Below are positions 8,570 through 18,312 of a DNA stretch of 64,000 bases, piece by piece; position 1 is the stretch's first letter; each line of letters starts with the position of its first letter. A program made the translations under genes and the position numbers. This DNA is from Pedobacter sp. (GTDB lineage Bacteria; Bacteroidota; Bacteroidia; Sphingobacteriales; Sphingobacteriaceae): assembly GCA_031119475.1 (NCBI GenBank), contig JAVHXV010000006.1, forward strand, positions 124,001 to 188,000. Reading direction: 5' to 3'. The notes beneath the pieces were generated by a model. That model searched no databases, was not told the origin of the DNA, and saw nothing but the letters and a program-made list of their open reading frames with translations.

Positions 8570-11140
8570 CTAGTCTTTCTTGTCTAAAGCATTGTCAATA
8601 CGATCGGTAAGATCTTGCAAGTGATATTTGCTCAATGAATCGCCTTGTGATGAAGATGCCGATTTTAATTTTGCATCCAGTTCACGCAATTGGCCTTTCA
8701 CTACAGAAAGTACATCACTCTGTGAAGCAGTTAAGCTTGTAGAACCACCGTCGCCGCGACCGCCCCTTCCACCGAAGGTAATGGCAGTTTGGGTAACAGG
8801 AGCAGGTTTAACGATGCTGATCAATTTCTCAACATACGCCTTTTGCAGGTTACGACGGTATACATCGATCGTTGCATTTGATTTCAATTCCGTAAAGATC
8901 GAATTGTTAAGGTCATTGAACAGGTCGGTGATCTTGTAGGCTGTAGCCCCGTCAGTTGCTTCGGCAGCTACCAATTTGCTCAATGTGCTGTTGCTCAACA
9001 ACCTGTTCAAGGTAGAGCCCTGTAACCTAGAAACCACTTCTAAAGGATTGGTGTCAATGTTATCCAAAATCTGTTGGTTCAACATCCAGGTTGGCGTGGT
9101 AAACAATTGCCTGTTCAAGAAATCCATGGCTTCTTTTTGTGTAGCCGCAGGTGTACGTTCGTAAACAACGCCGGCTTGCTCAACCATTTTAGGATTCTCA
9201 TACACACCGCCGACATTTTTGGCCACATGGCCCATGTAACGACCAAATTGTGAAGTCAACTGTCCGTACATATTGGCCAGGTTATCATAGCCTTCATTCG
9301 ATTCTTTTGTCCACTCTGGCAATTTAGGCAAGATCACTTTTAGGTTTTTGATACCGTATTCACTGGCTTTCATGGCATTATCGCCAAGATCCTCGTTCTG
9401 TGAGTGTGGATCATCTGGATTTTGCTCTGTACCAAACCATAGGCGCCTGTTTTTTGCAGATTCGATGACAGCCTTATTCAGTCTGGCCACTTCTTCGCCT
9501 GGTGATTTGGTATCTGGGAAATATTTATATCCCCATTCGATGGCCCATTTATCATAGTCACCGATACGTGGATACAATCCTTTTTTGGTAATGTTATCTT
9601 CAGGCTGTGCCACGTAGTTGAAACGGGCATAATCCATGATCGATGGGGTATGTCCATTTTCTTCTACCCATTTCTTGTTCCTCAAGTTTTCAACTGGCAC
9701 AGAAGAACTTGATCCATAGTTATGGAGCAAGCCTAAAGTATGGCCAACCTCGTGCGAAGAAACGAAACGGATCAGGTCGCCCATCAGTTCATCGCTAAAT
9801 ACCATTTGACGGGCCCTGGGATCAACAGCTGCAGTTTGGATCATGTACCAATCGTGCACCAGTTTTTGAACATTGTGGAACCAGTTGATGTGGCTTTCCA
9901 TGATTTCTCCACTACGTGGATCTGCAATACTTGGACCGCTTGCATTCGCAATTTCTGATGGTTTGTAAACGATGGCCGAGTGGCGGGCATCGTCGATGCT
10001 CCAAGTTGAATCCTGTGCTGCAGTAGGTGCTTCCTTCGCTACGATGGCGTTTTTGAAACCTGCTTTTTCGAAAGCTTTTGCCCAGTCGTTCACGCCTGCA
10101 ATTAGGTAAGGAACCCATTTTTTCGGTGTTGCCGGATCAATGTAATAAACGATCTGTTTTTTAGGTTCAACGAGTTCTCCGCGTTTATATTTGGCCAAAT
10201 CTTCTGGTTTTGGCTCTAGGCGCCAACGCTTGATGAGTTCGATTTCTTTCACTCCTTGTGGATTAAGGTCGAAATCCGTGTAGCCTACCGTAAAGAAGCC
10301 TACGCGTGGATCGGCATAACGGGCTTTCATTGGCACCTTAGGTAAGATGACCATGGAAGTGTTGAGCTCGATGGTTGCAGATCCAACTGAACCACCGCCG
10401 CCGCCAAATGATGGAGCTGCAGGTGCGCCAGGAATGGTCTGTGCAGTTAAGGCATAGGTTTTGACCGTGCTGATCTCCACATTCAATGGGAAACTCCTCA
10501 CATTCTGGATGTAGCTGCGATCAGCCAATTGCGCGCCCAAACGGAAACGTGTTTTGGCCTGTGGCGAGCTGAAATAAAAGATGTCGTTATCGCTGTTGAT
10601 GTAATCTGTTACATCGATTACGCTTCCTTTTTTATCGTTGGTATAGGCGGCGATGTTGAATGCTGCCGCTATAGCCTGGATATTAGAATTTCTTAGCGAT
10701 TGGTACATCGATGTAGTGCTATCGGCACTGTAGGTCCTAAAGCTTACCTTGCGCATAAAGATGCGGTTGTTTGGTCCTTTTTCAAAACGGATCACCGTGC
10801 TGCCGATCACATCCCCGGCATAACCTTGGGCTGCCCGTACATCGGCACCAGATTTAGAAATACGGCTCACCACCAGGATGTCTCTGCCCAATGTCGTATC
10901 TGCAATTTCGAAGTAGAATTTATCATCAACCTTGTGGCTGGTGATCATTCCCCTTCTCGTTAATGCTTTGTCTGTAATTACCGTACCGTATGGCCTAGGG
11001 TTGGCCCTCACAGCTGCACCAGGAAAACCGCCAGCTCTTCTGGTCGTATCTGTTGCTCCCCCAGTTTGAGGTCTTACCTGTGCATTTGCAAAGGTAAGCG
11101 CACCTAAAACAAGTGAGATTGTTAGTAGATTTTTTTTCAT
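8570..11140 (-). CDS. zinc-dependent metalloprotease (DUF5117/DUF5118 type, metzincin-like)
   Basis: 856 aa, signal peptide, SSHEVGHTLGLLHNYG zinc-binding motif. Confidence 0.88.
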   Translation of the reverse strand: MKKNLLTISLVLGALTFANAQVRPQTGGATDTTRRAGGFPGAAVRANPRPYGTVITDKALTRRGMITSHKVDDKFYFEIADTTLGRDILVVSRISKSGADVRAAQGYAGDVIGSTVIRFEKGPNNRIFMRKVSFRTYSADSTTSMYQSLRNSNIQAIAAAFNIAAYTNDKKGSVIDVTDYINSDNDIFYFSSPQAKTRFRLGAQLADRSYIQNVRSFPLNVEISTVKTYALTAQTIPGAPAAPSFGGGGGSVGSATIELNTSMVILPKVPMKARYADPRVGFFTVGYTDFDLNPQGVKEIELIKRWRLEPKPEDLAKYKRGELVEPKKQIVYYIDPATPKKWVPYLIAGVNDWAKAFEKAGFKNAIVAKEAPTAAQDSTWSIDDARHSAIVYKPSEIANASGPSIADPRSGEIMESHINWFHNVQKLVHDWYMIQTAAVDPRARQMVFSDELMGDLIRFVSSHEVGHTLGLLHNYGSSSSVPVENLRNKKWVEENGHTPSIMDYARFNYVAQPEDNITKKGLYPRIGDYDKWAIEWGYKYFPDTKSPGEEVARLNKAVIESAKNRRLWFGTEQNPDDPHSQNEDLGDNAMKASEYGIKNLKVILPKLPEWTKESNEGYDNLANMYGQLTSQFGRYMGHVAKNVGGVYENPKMVEQAGVVYERTPAATQKEAMDFLNRQLFTTPTWMLNQQILDNIDTNPLEVVSRLQGSTLNRLLSNSTLSKLVAAEATDGATAYKITDLFNDLNNSIFTELKSNATIDVYRRNLQKAYVEKLISIVKPAPVTQTAITFGGRGGRGDGGSTSLTASQSDVLSVVKGQLRELDAKLKSASSSQGDSLSKYHLQDLTDRIDNALDKKD

Positions 11141-11248
11141 AAATTAATAATAAGTTAATATGGTAAATATAGCCTCAATCGCCCCACTATGCATATAAAT
11201 GGTATAACTTTATAGTTACATAGGGCAAATGGTGATTTTCGCATATTT

Positions 11249-11608
11249 TTAAGCACCAAATTCAGGATTTTCGATCAGCCCGATCACATTCCCAAAAGGA
11301 TCGTAAAAGCTACAGACCCAAATTGGTCCCCCAACATTTTTAGGCGCTTCGTGCACGGCCACGCCCAAATCATTTAGCCTTTCAAAACTGGCCTTCACAT
11401 CGGCAACGCCCCAATAGGCGAAGCTGCTCTGACCACTCGTATAAGTTGTTGGATCGGGATCCAGACCCAATTCATATCCCCCAACATTATAGCCCACATA
11501 AAAAGGTTCATCAAAATAAGGTGAGATATCAAATACTTTCTTATACCATTCTTTTGCAACCGAGAGGTCGGCAACATGGTAAACAACGGTTCTTAATCCT
11601 TGTAGCAT
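11249..11608 (-). CDS. VOC family (glyoxalase-like) protein
   Basis: LRTVVYHVADLSVAKEWYKKVFDISPYFDEPFYVGYNVGGYELGL. Confidence 0.88.
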   Translation of the reverse strand: MLQGLRTVVYHVADLSVAKEWYKKVFDISPYFDEPFYVGYNVGGYELGLDPDPTTYTSGQSSFAYWGVADVKASFERLNDLGVAVHEAPKNVGGPIWVCSFYDPFGNVIGLIENPEFGA

Positions 11609-11795
11609 AGTGGTTGTTTGGTTAATTGTTTAATTGGTTAATTGTTTGATTGTTTAATTGATTAATTGGTTAATTGTTATGGGTGAGTTAACTGAAAACT
11701 GTCAACTGAAAACTGTTAACTATTATTGGTTAATTGTTTAACTGGTTAATTGGTTAATTGTTATAGGTGAACTAACTGTTAACTGAAAACTGTTA
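11609..11795. repeat. GGTTAATTGTTTAATTGG / GTTAACTGAAAACTG composite module
   Basis: Two repeat families alternating between holA and the VOC gene. Confidence 0.88.
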
Positions 11796-11801
11796 ACTGA
11801 T

Positions 11802-12827
11802 TCAGTGTATCACCTTAAAGATCATTTCTTTTAACAGTGCTCCATCTGAGATATTTCCGGTGCTATCTAGTCCTTTGCTTTTAAGATCATATTCACGAAG
11901 GGTGCTGATAATATCAAATGTTTTGGACAGGTTAAAACTTCTGGCGGCCATCTCATAATCTTTAATGAAATAAGGGCTTACGCCCAGTTCTTTGGCGGCA
12001 TCATTTTTATTGGGGAGGTAATGGAACTTGAGTATCTTGGTGAAATAACTGTTCAGGTTAGCCATCACCATGATCATGGGATTAGATTTTGGATTATCGG
12101 CAAAATAATTGATGATCCGGTTACATTTGAGCACGTCGCGCATGGCCAGGGCCTTTTGCAATTCAAAAACATTGTATTCTTTACTGATTCCAATGTTCTT
12201 TTGGATATGGTCTGTACCGATCAGGGTTTCCTTGCTGATATTCAGACATAACTTTTCGACCTCATTGGCAATTTTCGAAAGATCTGTACCCAGGTATTCT
12301 GCCATTAATGCCGCCGCTTGTGGGGCGATCCGATAGCCTTTCTCCTTTACGTGATCTTCTATCCAGGGCATCAGTTTGTAGTCGCGCACCGGGTCTGACT
12401 GGAAAACCAGTCCGTTCTGGTTAATGGCCTTATAAATCTTCTTGCGCTTATCGAAATTGCCATATTTATAGGCAAATACGAGGATGGTACTGGGCAAGGG
12501 TTTCTCAAAATAGCTCAATATCACTTCCGCTTCCTTGCTGCTACCTTCTGTTTCCTTGCTCCATTTGAGATCCTGGGCTTCTTTCACAATAATGAGCTGG
12601 TAATCTGACATCATCGGATAACGTTTGGCTGCATTTAAAATCGTCGCCATGTCTGTATCCTTGCCATACAGAATGGTCTGGTTAAAGCCTTTTTCAGCGT
12701 CTCCCAATACATGGTTCTCCATATATTCAACAACCTGATCGATATAATAAGACTCTTCTCCCTGCAAGAGGTACAGGGGCTTAAATTTTCTGGCCTTTAG
12801 TTCCTTGATGATTTCAACAGCACTCAT
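11802..12827 (-). CDS. holA: DNA polymerase III subunit delta
   Basis: KPLYLLQGEESYYIDQVVEYM...; domain layout of HolA. Confidence 0.88.
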   Translation of the reverse strand: MSAVEIIKELKARKFKPLYLLQGEESYYIDQVVEYMENHVLGDAEKGFNQTILYGKDTDMATILNAAKRYPMMSDYQLIIVKEAQDLKWSKETEGSSKEAEVILSYFEKPLPSTILVFAYKYGNFDKRKKIYKAINQNGLVFQSDPVRDYKLMPWIEDHVKEKGYRIAPQAAALMAEYLGTDLSKIANEVEKLCLNISKETLIGTDHIQKNIGISKEYNVFELQKALAMRDVLKCNRIINYFADNPKSNPMIMVMANLNSYFTKILKFHYLPNKNDAAKELGVSPYFIKDYEMAARSFNLSKTFDIISTLREYDLKSKGLDSTGNISDGALLKEMIFKVIH

Positions 12828-12948
12828 TGCAGGTAAAATTACGATTTACGATTTACGATTTGCGATTTTTCCCGGGAGTTTATCCACAAATATTAACTTT
12901 GGAAATCGCAAGCGAAAAATACCCTACCGAAAAGAAAAGCGCGTTAGT

Positions 12949-13407
12949 ATGTTCAACCCGACACCTTTAAATCTCCCAAACTATCCTTTTAGGGTTTCAC
13001 AGCGTGATGGGCTATATTTTATTTTTGATGAGATCAGAAAGAAGCACCTGTTGCTTACACCTGAAGAATGGGTCCGCCAACATTTTGTCCGCTACCTTAC
13101 TGCCGATAAAAATTTTCCTTCAAGTTTATTAAAATTGGAGGGAGGGCTTCAGCTCAACCAAACCAAAAAAAGAAGCGATATCCTTGTCTACAACAGATTG
13201 GGCGAAAAGATCATGGTCATCGAATGCAAGGCACCAAGTGTACAGATTTCGCAAGCCACCTTCGATCAGGCCGCACGCTATAATTCGGTCTATAAAGCAA
13301 AATGGCTGGCCGTAACCAACGGGATACAACATTATTATGCACAAATCGACCATCGGGAAAAGAAATTCCGTTTTGTAGCCGAATTGCCGGTTTATGGGGA
13401 GTTGTAA
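12949..13407 (+). CDS. type I restriction enzyme R N-terminal (HSDR_N-like) domain protein
   Basis: 152 aa from ATG 12949; RSDILVYNRLGEKIMVIECKAPSVQIS (D...ECK, PD-(D/E)XK-type). Confidence 0.82.
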   Translation: MFNPTPLNLPNYPFRVSQRDGLYFIFDEIRKKHLLLTPEEWVRQHFVRYLTADKNFPSSLLKLEGGLQLNQTKKRSDILVYNRLGEKIMVIECKAPSVQISQATFDQAARYNSVYKAKWLAVTNGIQHYYAQIDHREKKFRFVAELPVYGEL

Positions 13408-13410
13408 GAT

Positions 13411-13506
<96 letters not shown>

Positions 13507-13513
13507 ATGGGGA

Positions 13514-13546
13514 TTTGTCATTCCTCGCTACGCTCGGAATGACAAA
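13514..13546. repeat. TTTGTCATTCC-TCGCTACGCTC-GGAATGACAAA palindrome
   Basis: 11-bp perfect inverted repeat; left half recurs at 24042-24058. Confidence 0.85.
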
Positions 13547-13584
13547 CCATTCAACCTTTAACCTTTAACTTTTAACTTTTAACT

Positions 13585-14769
13585 TTAGTCATATTCTTCT
13601 TTCCAGCTCATCCTTTTACCGGTATAAATCGCTTCATTGCACATCGCCACACAAATGGAAGCCTGTGTACCGGTTTTGATGTTGGAAACTGGCGTTTTTC
13701 CTGTGGTTACAGAAGTATAAAATTCTTCGAGGGCATAAATGGTTCCATCTTTAGTGGGTGCCGGGAGGATGGGTATCCCACCATCGGTATTGAAGGTTAT
13801 TTTGGTTGCACCGCTTACACCGTCTACAATCCCCATTTCTTTTGCCTTGCTTTTCTCAGGATAAAAAAGTCCGGTATCTGGCAAGAGGGCCACTGTACCT
13901 TTTGTTCCTTTGATCTTAAACAGGTATCCATCGCGTGCATTGCCGCAGGTTGCCCCAAAATTACCGATCATCCCAGATTTGCTGTAACGCAGGGTCGCCT
14001 GGATATTGTCGTAGGTCTCCCTCCCATCTTTAAAGATATCAATGCCACCTGTTCCTATGATCTCATCGGGATGGGTTTCAAATGCCCAATTGATGAAATC
14101 AATCTGGTGCGACAGCAGTTCTGCCGCCAATCCGCCAGAATAGGCTTTGTACATCCGCCAATTGATCTGTTTTTCTAGCTTAGGATCGGGAACGGCCCTG
14201 CGCCAGTTGCCATTGCGGTCCCATCTGCAATCAATCTGTGACACCTTGCCGATATAACCGCTTTGGATCATTTCCTTTACCTTAAAATACAAAGGGGAAT
14301 ATCGGTATTGGTAGCCCACCTGAAAGATCTGTGTTGGATGCTGGGCAACCAATTTGCGCAGCGCAAGTGCCTGTGGAATATCGTATGTCATTGTTTTTTC
14401 AGTGTATACATGCTTTCCAGCTAGCACGGCATCTTTGGCAATATGGAAGTGCTCGCTCAACGGTGTAGCGATGAACACGGCATCGATCTCCTTATTGGCG
14501 AGAATCTCCCGATAGTCTTTGGTAAATTTTACATCACCCAACAGTTTTTTAGTCTCGGCCAACCTAAAATCTAGCACATCACAGTAGGCTGCAATGGTGA
14601 ATTTGGAAGGCATTTTCTGGATTACTGTTAGCACGCCCTTACCACGGTCGCCACAACCGATCATCGCGATGCGGATCGGACCCTGTTCCAATTGCGCCAT
14701 CAATTGATGGCTCAACAGCAGACCAGAACCTAATAATGCTGATTTTTTAACAAATGAACGACGGTGCAT
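13585..14769 (-). CDS. Gfo/Idh/MocA family oxidoreductase
   Basis: RIAMIGCGDRGKGVLTV; Tat-like signal MHRRSFVKKSALLGSG; GKHVYTEKTM. Confidence 0.93.
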   Translation of the reverse strand: MHRRSFVKKSALLGSGLLLSHQLMAQLEQGPIRIAMIGCGDRGKGVLTVIQKMPSKFTIAAYCDVLDFRLAETKKLLGDVKFTKDYREILANKEIDAVFIATPLSEHFHIAKDAVLAGKHVYTEKTMTYDIPQALALRKLVAQHPTQIFQVGYQYRYSPLYFKVKEMIQSGYIGKVSQIDCRWDRNGNWRRAVPDPKLEKQINWRMYKAYSGGLAAELLSHQIDFINWAFETHPDEIIGTGGIDIFKDGRETYDNIQATLRYSKSGMIGNFGATCGNARDGYLFKIKGTKGTVALLPDTGLFYPEKSKAKEMGIVDGVSGATKITFNTDGGIPILPAPTKDGTIYALEEFYTSVTTGKTPVSNIKTGTQASICVAMCNEAIYTGKRMSWKEEYD

Positions 14770-16139
14770 TACAATTTCTTGATTTTGATGGTCCGATAAC
14801 TTACCCTATTCCCATGATCCTGTAAAAGGATATGGCCTTTTATGGCTTCGCCAAAGTTTTTCCAGTTTTTATATTTGCTGATGGCCACCAGTTTCCTAAA
14901 ATCTTCACTGCCCCGATGGTAGGTAAGAACTTTTACACCATTTAAGTAATGTTCTACTGTATTGTTGGGATAGACCACGATCCTTCCCCTGTTCCAAGCA
15001 CCAATTGGCCTTAAACTGCCCAAGCCCTTATCGGCGGTGATAAGGTCATAGAGCGAAGCCAATGTCCTGTTCCCATCCCTGCCCAATTTGGCATCCGGAT
15101 GCTTTTCGTCATCGAGCACCTGATATTCCAGGCCAATGGCCGAGCCGGCATTTTGTTCTGTTAGCGTAACAAAATACTTGACGCCACTATTTGCACCTTC
15201 TGTAAGTTTGAACTCGAAAGAAAGGTCAAAGGCAACAAACTCTTCCCTGGTCACAATATCGCCACCATTGGTCGATTCTCCTCCATCAGCTGGAAGTACA
15301 CTCAGTATACCATCCTGAATTTGCCATCCTTTAGCTGGGAAGGCATTTTTATAGGCGCCCACCCATCCAGTATTACTTTTCCCATCAAATAGCAAGCGGT
15401 AGCCATTTGCTTTTTCGGCAGGCGCCAATGCATTTGGGCTCAGGTTTACGATGTAGATCGCCTTTGGAAACACGCCGGGCCTTAGGTTTTCGGTCTGGAT
15501 CGTGATATTTTTGAAATAGACTTTTTTTCCTTCCAGATGTGTTTTATTGCCAATTCCATGCACCTGGAGGCCAATAAAACCTCGTTGGTCCAGGGTATCG
15601 ATCACATAGGCAACAGGCACGCCATTTACCCAGGTTTTGGTCTCATTTCCAATGCACTCTATCTTGTAATGGTTATATTGTTCGCTCTTGTACAGTGTTT
15701 TGGCAGCAGGATTTAGTTCCAGTGGATAGAGCCACAATCTTCTGGCTTCATCATAAATCCCCCCTGTCCATGCCCTGGGGGTAGGATCTACTTCGACTTG
15801 CCTCCCATATACCAATCCTGCACCTTTATTGCCATTGGCATCAAAGTGGCTTCTGGTCTGTATCCCAGAATTTGTTTCCTGTCCTTCGAGCTTAATGTCG
15901 AGTTCCAATACAAAATCGCCATATTCCTTTTCGGTGACCAGAAACGAGTTGGGCGAGTTTTTAGTCATCGTGCCCACAATTGCACCATTTTCTATCGCAT
16001 AGGGAGCTCCGCCAACAATCTTTTTCCACCCGTTTAAGGTCTTGCCATCAAACAACGGCCGCTTTTGGGCATTCGCCGATGTGAGCAGACATAAGCAGTA
16101 AAGGGCAAGTAAACTATATTTTTTGATTTCGCTAAACAT
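14769..16139 (-). CDS. two-domain DUF1080 (3-keto-glycoside hydrolase-like) secreted protein
   Basis: Two copies: RPLFDGKTLNGWKK... and YRLLFDGKSNTGWVGA...; 1-nt overlap with the downstream Gfo/Idh gene. Confidence 0.88.
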   Translation of the reverse strand: MFSEIKKYSLLALYCLCLLTSANAQKRPLFDGKTLNGWKKIVGGAPYAIENGAIVGTMTKNSPNSFLVTEKEYGDFVLELDIKLEGQETNSGIQTRSHFDANGNKGAGLVYGRQVEVDPTPRAWTGGIYDEARRLWLYPLELNPAAKTLYKSEQYNHYKIECIGNETKTWVNGVPVAYVIDTLDQRGFIGLQVHGIGNKTHLEGKKVYFKNITIQTENLRPGVFPKAIYIVNLSPNALAPAEKANGYRLLFDGKSNTGWVGAYKNAFPAKGWQIQDGILSVLPADGGESTNGGDIVTREEFVAFDLSFEFKLTEGANSGVKYFVTLTEQNAGSAIGLEYQVLDDEKHPDAKLGRDGNRTLASLYDLITADKGLGSLRPIGAWNRGRIVVYPNNTVEHYLNGVKVLTYHRGSEDFRKLVAISKYKNWKNFGEAIKGHILLQDHGNRVSYRTIKIKKL

Positions 16140-16183
16140 ATTCTTTTATCAATATTTATAAATGCCATTCGCTATGCGCAAGG

Positions 16184-17539
16184 CTAATATTTGAACACCT
16201 TTCCGTCTGCCATCACCTCCTGGCGTTGTTCATCATAAGTGGCCTTGGCGCCGGTACGAATGGCCGCATTGGTCATGATGTTGGCAATAGAATGGTTGAA
16301 ACCCGCTTCTACCGGTGCATTTGGTGTCTTTCTGCTCCTCACGCATTCCATCCAATTGCGCATGTGGGCCGAGGTCAAAGGATCACCGCCCGTATTGGCT
16401 CCGGTTTCGACCTTGGCCCCAGTGCTTGAAAGGTCGAATTCGGCCAACAAGTTTGGTTTCATGCCCATTGCGGCAGCTTCCTTTTGTTTCAGTCCGCCTT
16501 TGGGCGAAACCTTATTGGTGATCAGGTTCAGTTCACCACCATTGGCGTAATAAACTTCTCCAACATCGCCAACGCTGTTCTGCATCCTCGACGTAAAGGT
16601 CACCTGGAAGCCATCGCTCATGTCGGGCTGGCCATAATCAAATACGGCAACCAAGGTATCCCAATTTTTTCTTCCGTCTTTCCAGGTATAGATGCCTCCG
16701 TTTGCCACTACACTCCTTGGGTGGTTGAGTTTGGTAAACCAATGCACGGTATCGATCTGGTGCGACATCCATTGGCCCGGCATGCCCGATGAATAGGGCC
16801 AGAATAAACGGTACTCCAAGTATTTTCGGGGATCCCAGGTATCTGATGGCCGATTGAGCAGAAAGCGTTTCCAATCTGTATCTTCTTGTTTGAGCTTGGC
16901 CACCAGTTCTGGCCTTCGCCATCTTCCAGGCTGGTTCACGTTCCATACCAGATCTACTGCAGTAATTGGTCCGAATTTGCCCTCCTGAATGTATTTTGCT
17001 GCTGCGGTATAATTTTCGCCACTTCTTCTTTGTGAACCGATCTGTACAATCTTTTTAGAAGCCTTAACTGCCTTATAGGCAGCCCTTGCATCAGCCATAG
17101 TCTCTGCAAAAGGTTTTTCTACGTAGGCATCACAACCAGCGGTAACTGCCTCGATGGCGTGGAGGGCATGCTGGAAATCAGCTGTGCTGATAATGACCGC
17201 ATCCAAATCCTTCGTCGCATACAGCTCATCATTATTTCGGCAGGACCTGATGTCATGGCCCATCTTTTCTTTGAGGTGTGCCGTACCCAGATCCCTACGA
17301 TAGCTCCAGAGATCAGATAGGCCTACAATATCAAAATTCAGTTCCTTCTGGTGGTTGAGGAAGGCTGGCAGCAGTGAATCTTTAAAACGGTCTGAAAATC
17401 CGGCAATGCCGACCCTTACACGGTCGTTGGCCCCAATAATGCGGCTGTAGCTTTTGGCACTTGAGGTCAGCGTACCCGCATAGGCAGCCGCAGCAAGCAC
17501 GGTGGATTGCTTGATAAATTTTCTTCTATTGTTCTCCAT
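16184..17539 (-). CDS. Gfo/Idh/MocA family oxidoreductase
   Basis: MENNRRKFIKQSTVLAAAAYAGTL Tat-like leader; RVRVGIAGF; CDAYVEKPFAETM. Confidence 0.92.
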   Translation of the reverse strand: MENNRRKFIKQSTVLAAAAYAGTLTSSAKSYSRIIGANDRVRVGIAGFSDRFKDSLLPAFLNHQKELNFDIVGLSDLWSYRRDLGTAHLKEKMGHDIRSCRNNDELYATKDLDAVIISTADFQHALHAIEAVTAGCDAYVEKPFAETMADARAAYKAVKASKKIVQIGSQRRSGENYTAAAKYIQEGKFGPITAVDLVWNVNQPGRWRRPELVAKLKQEDTDWKRFLLNRPSDTWDPRKYLEYRLFWPYSSGMPGQWMSHQIDTVHWFTKLNHPRSVVANGGIYTWKDGRKNWDTLVAVFDYGQPDMSDGFQVTFTSRMQNSVGDVGEVYYANGGELNLITNKVSPKGGLKQKEAAAMGMKPNLLAEFDLSSTGAKVETGANTGGDPLTSAHMRNWMECVRSRKTPNAPVEAGFNHSIANIMTNAAIRTGAKATYDEQRQEVMADGKVFKY

Positions 17540-17643
17540 GATCAATTGTTTTAAGGGATTGATGCCTTTAACGATCAAACCTTTAGCGAATATTGAAAAT
17601 TAAATCGATAGATTCCCAGTCGTGAGGAAAAATCCTGCCAATA

Positions 17644-18171
17644 CTATTTCAAAGGTTTTACCTTCATGTTCCAAAAAGTATATCTGCCCAAAGCATAGAT
17701 CGGACTTTCTTGGTTGATGAATTTCACATCTCCCCTTTTCCCTTGTTTATAGACAATGCCCTGAAGCGTATATTTTTGGTCGATGTTCAGTCCGGAGACC
17801 TGGTCTACCGACATCATCCCCCTAATTTCCAATTCCAATTGGTTGAGGAGCGATTCCTTTGGCCTTGTTTCATCCTTAAAGTCCTTGAAAATGGCGAGTT
17901 TGATATCCTGTCCGCTAACCGTCGTATCCAATATCGCTTTCAGCTGCAAGGGAAAATCGGTCAGGAAATTAGGATCATTGCTCAGGTTGATCATTTTGTG
18001 CTTAAATTTCTCCGTGATCTCGGCTTCTTTGGCCGGGTCATCCCATTGCGGGTTGAGCCTGATGAAATCGCTCACTTCTTTTTCGGTAAAAATTTTGGAG
18101 TCAAATCCCTTTGGTTTTTCAGTGCATGAAATCAACAGCACTGCCATCATCCATAAAATTAGTCTGTTCAT
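17644..18171 (-). CDS. hypothetical lipoprotein
   Basis: MNRLILWMMAVLLISCTEKPKG lipobox. Confidence 0.7.
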   Translation of the reverse strand: MNRLILWMMAVLLISCTEKPKGFDSKIFTEKEVSDFIRLNPQWDDPAKEAEITEKFKHKMINLSNDPNFLTDFPLQLKAILDTTVSGQDIKLAIFKDFKDETRPKESLLNQLELEIRGMMSVDQVSGLNIDQKYTLQGIVYKQGKRGDVKFINQESPIYALGRYTFWNMKVKPLK

Positions 18172-18312
18172 AACTTAAACATAGTAAATAAATTTTAAAG
18201 ATGGGAAGCGCTGAGCGCAGGGCGTAGAGCGCAGGGCGGGAAGTAAATTCATGCTGGATGGGAACTTTCGCCAATCGCCAAACACATCGCCATAACTTTT
18301 AACTACAACATC

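Noticed and set aside
12949-13407. Active type I restriction-modification system
   Set aside because: Only an HsdR-N-like domain is present; no HsdM, HsdS or helicase nearby.
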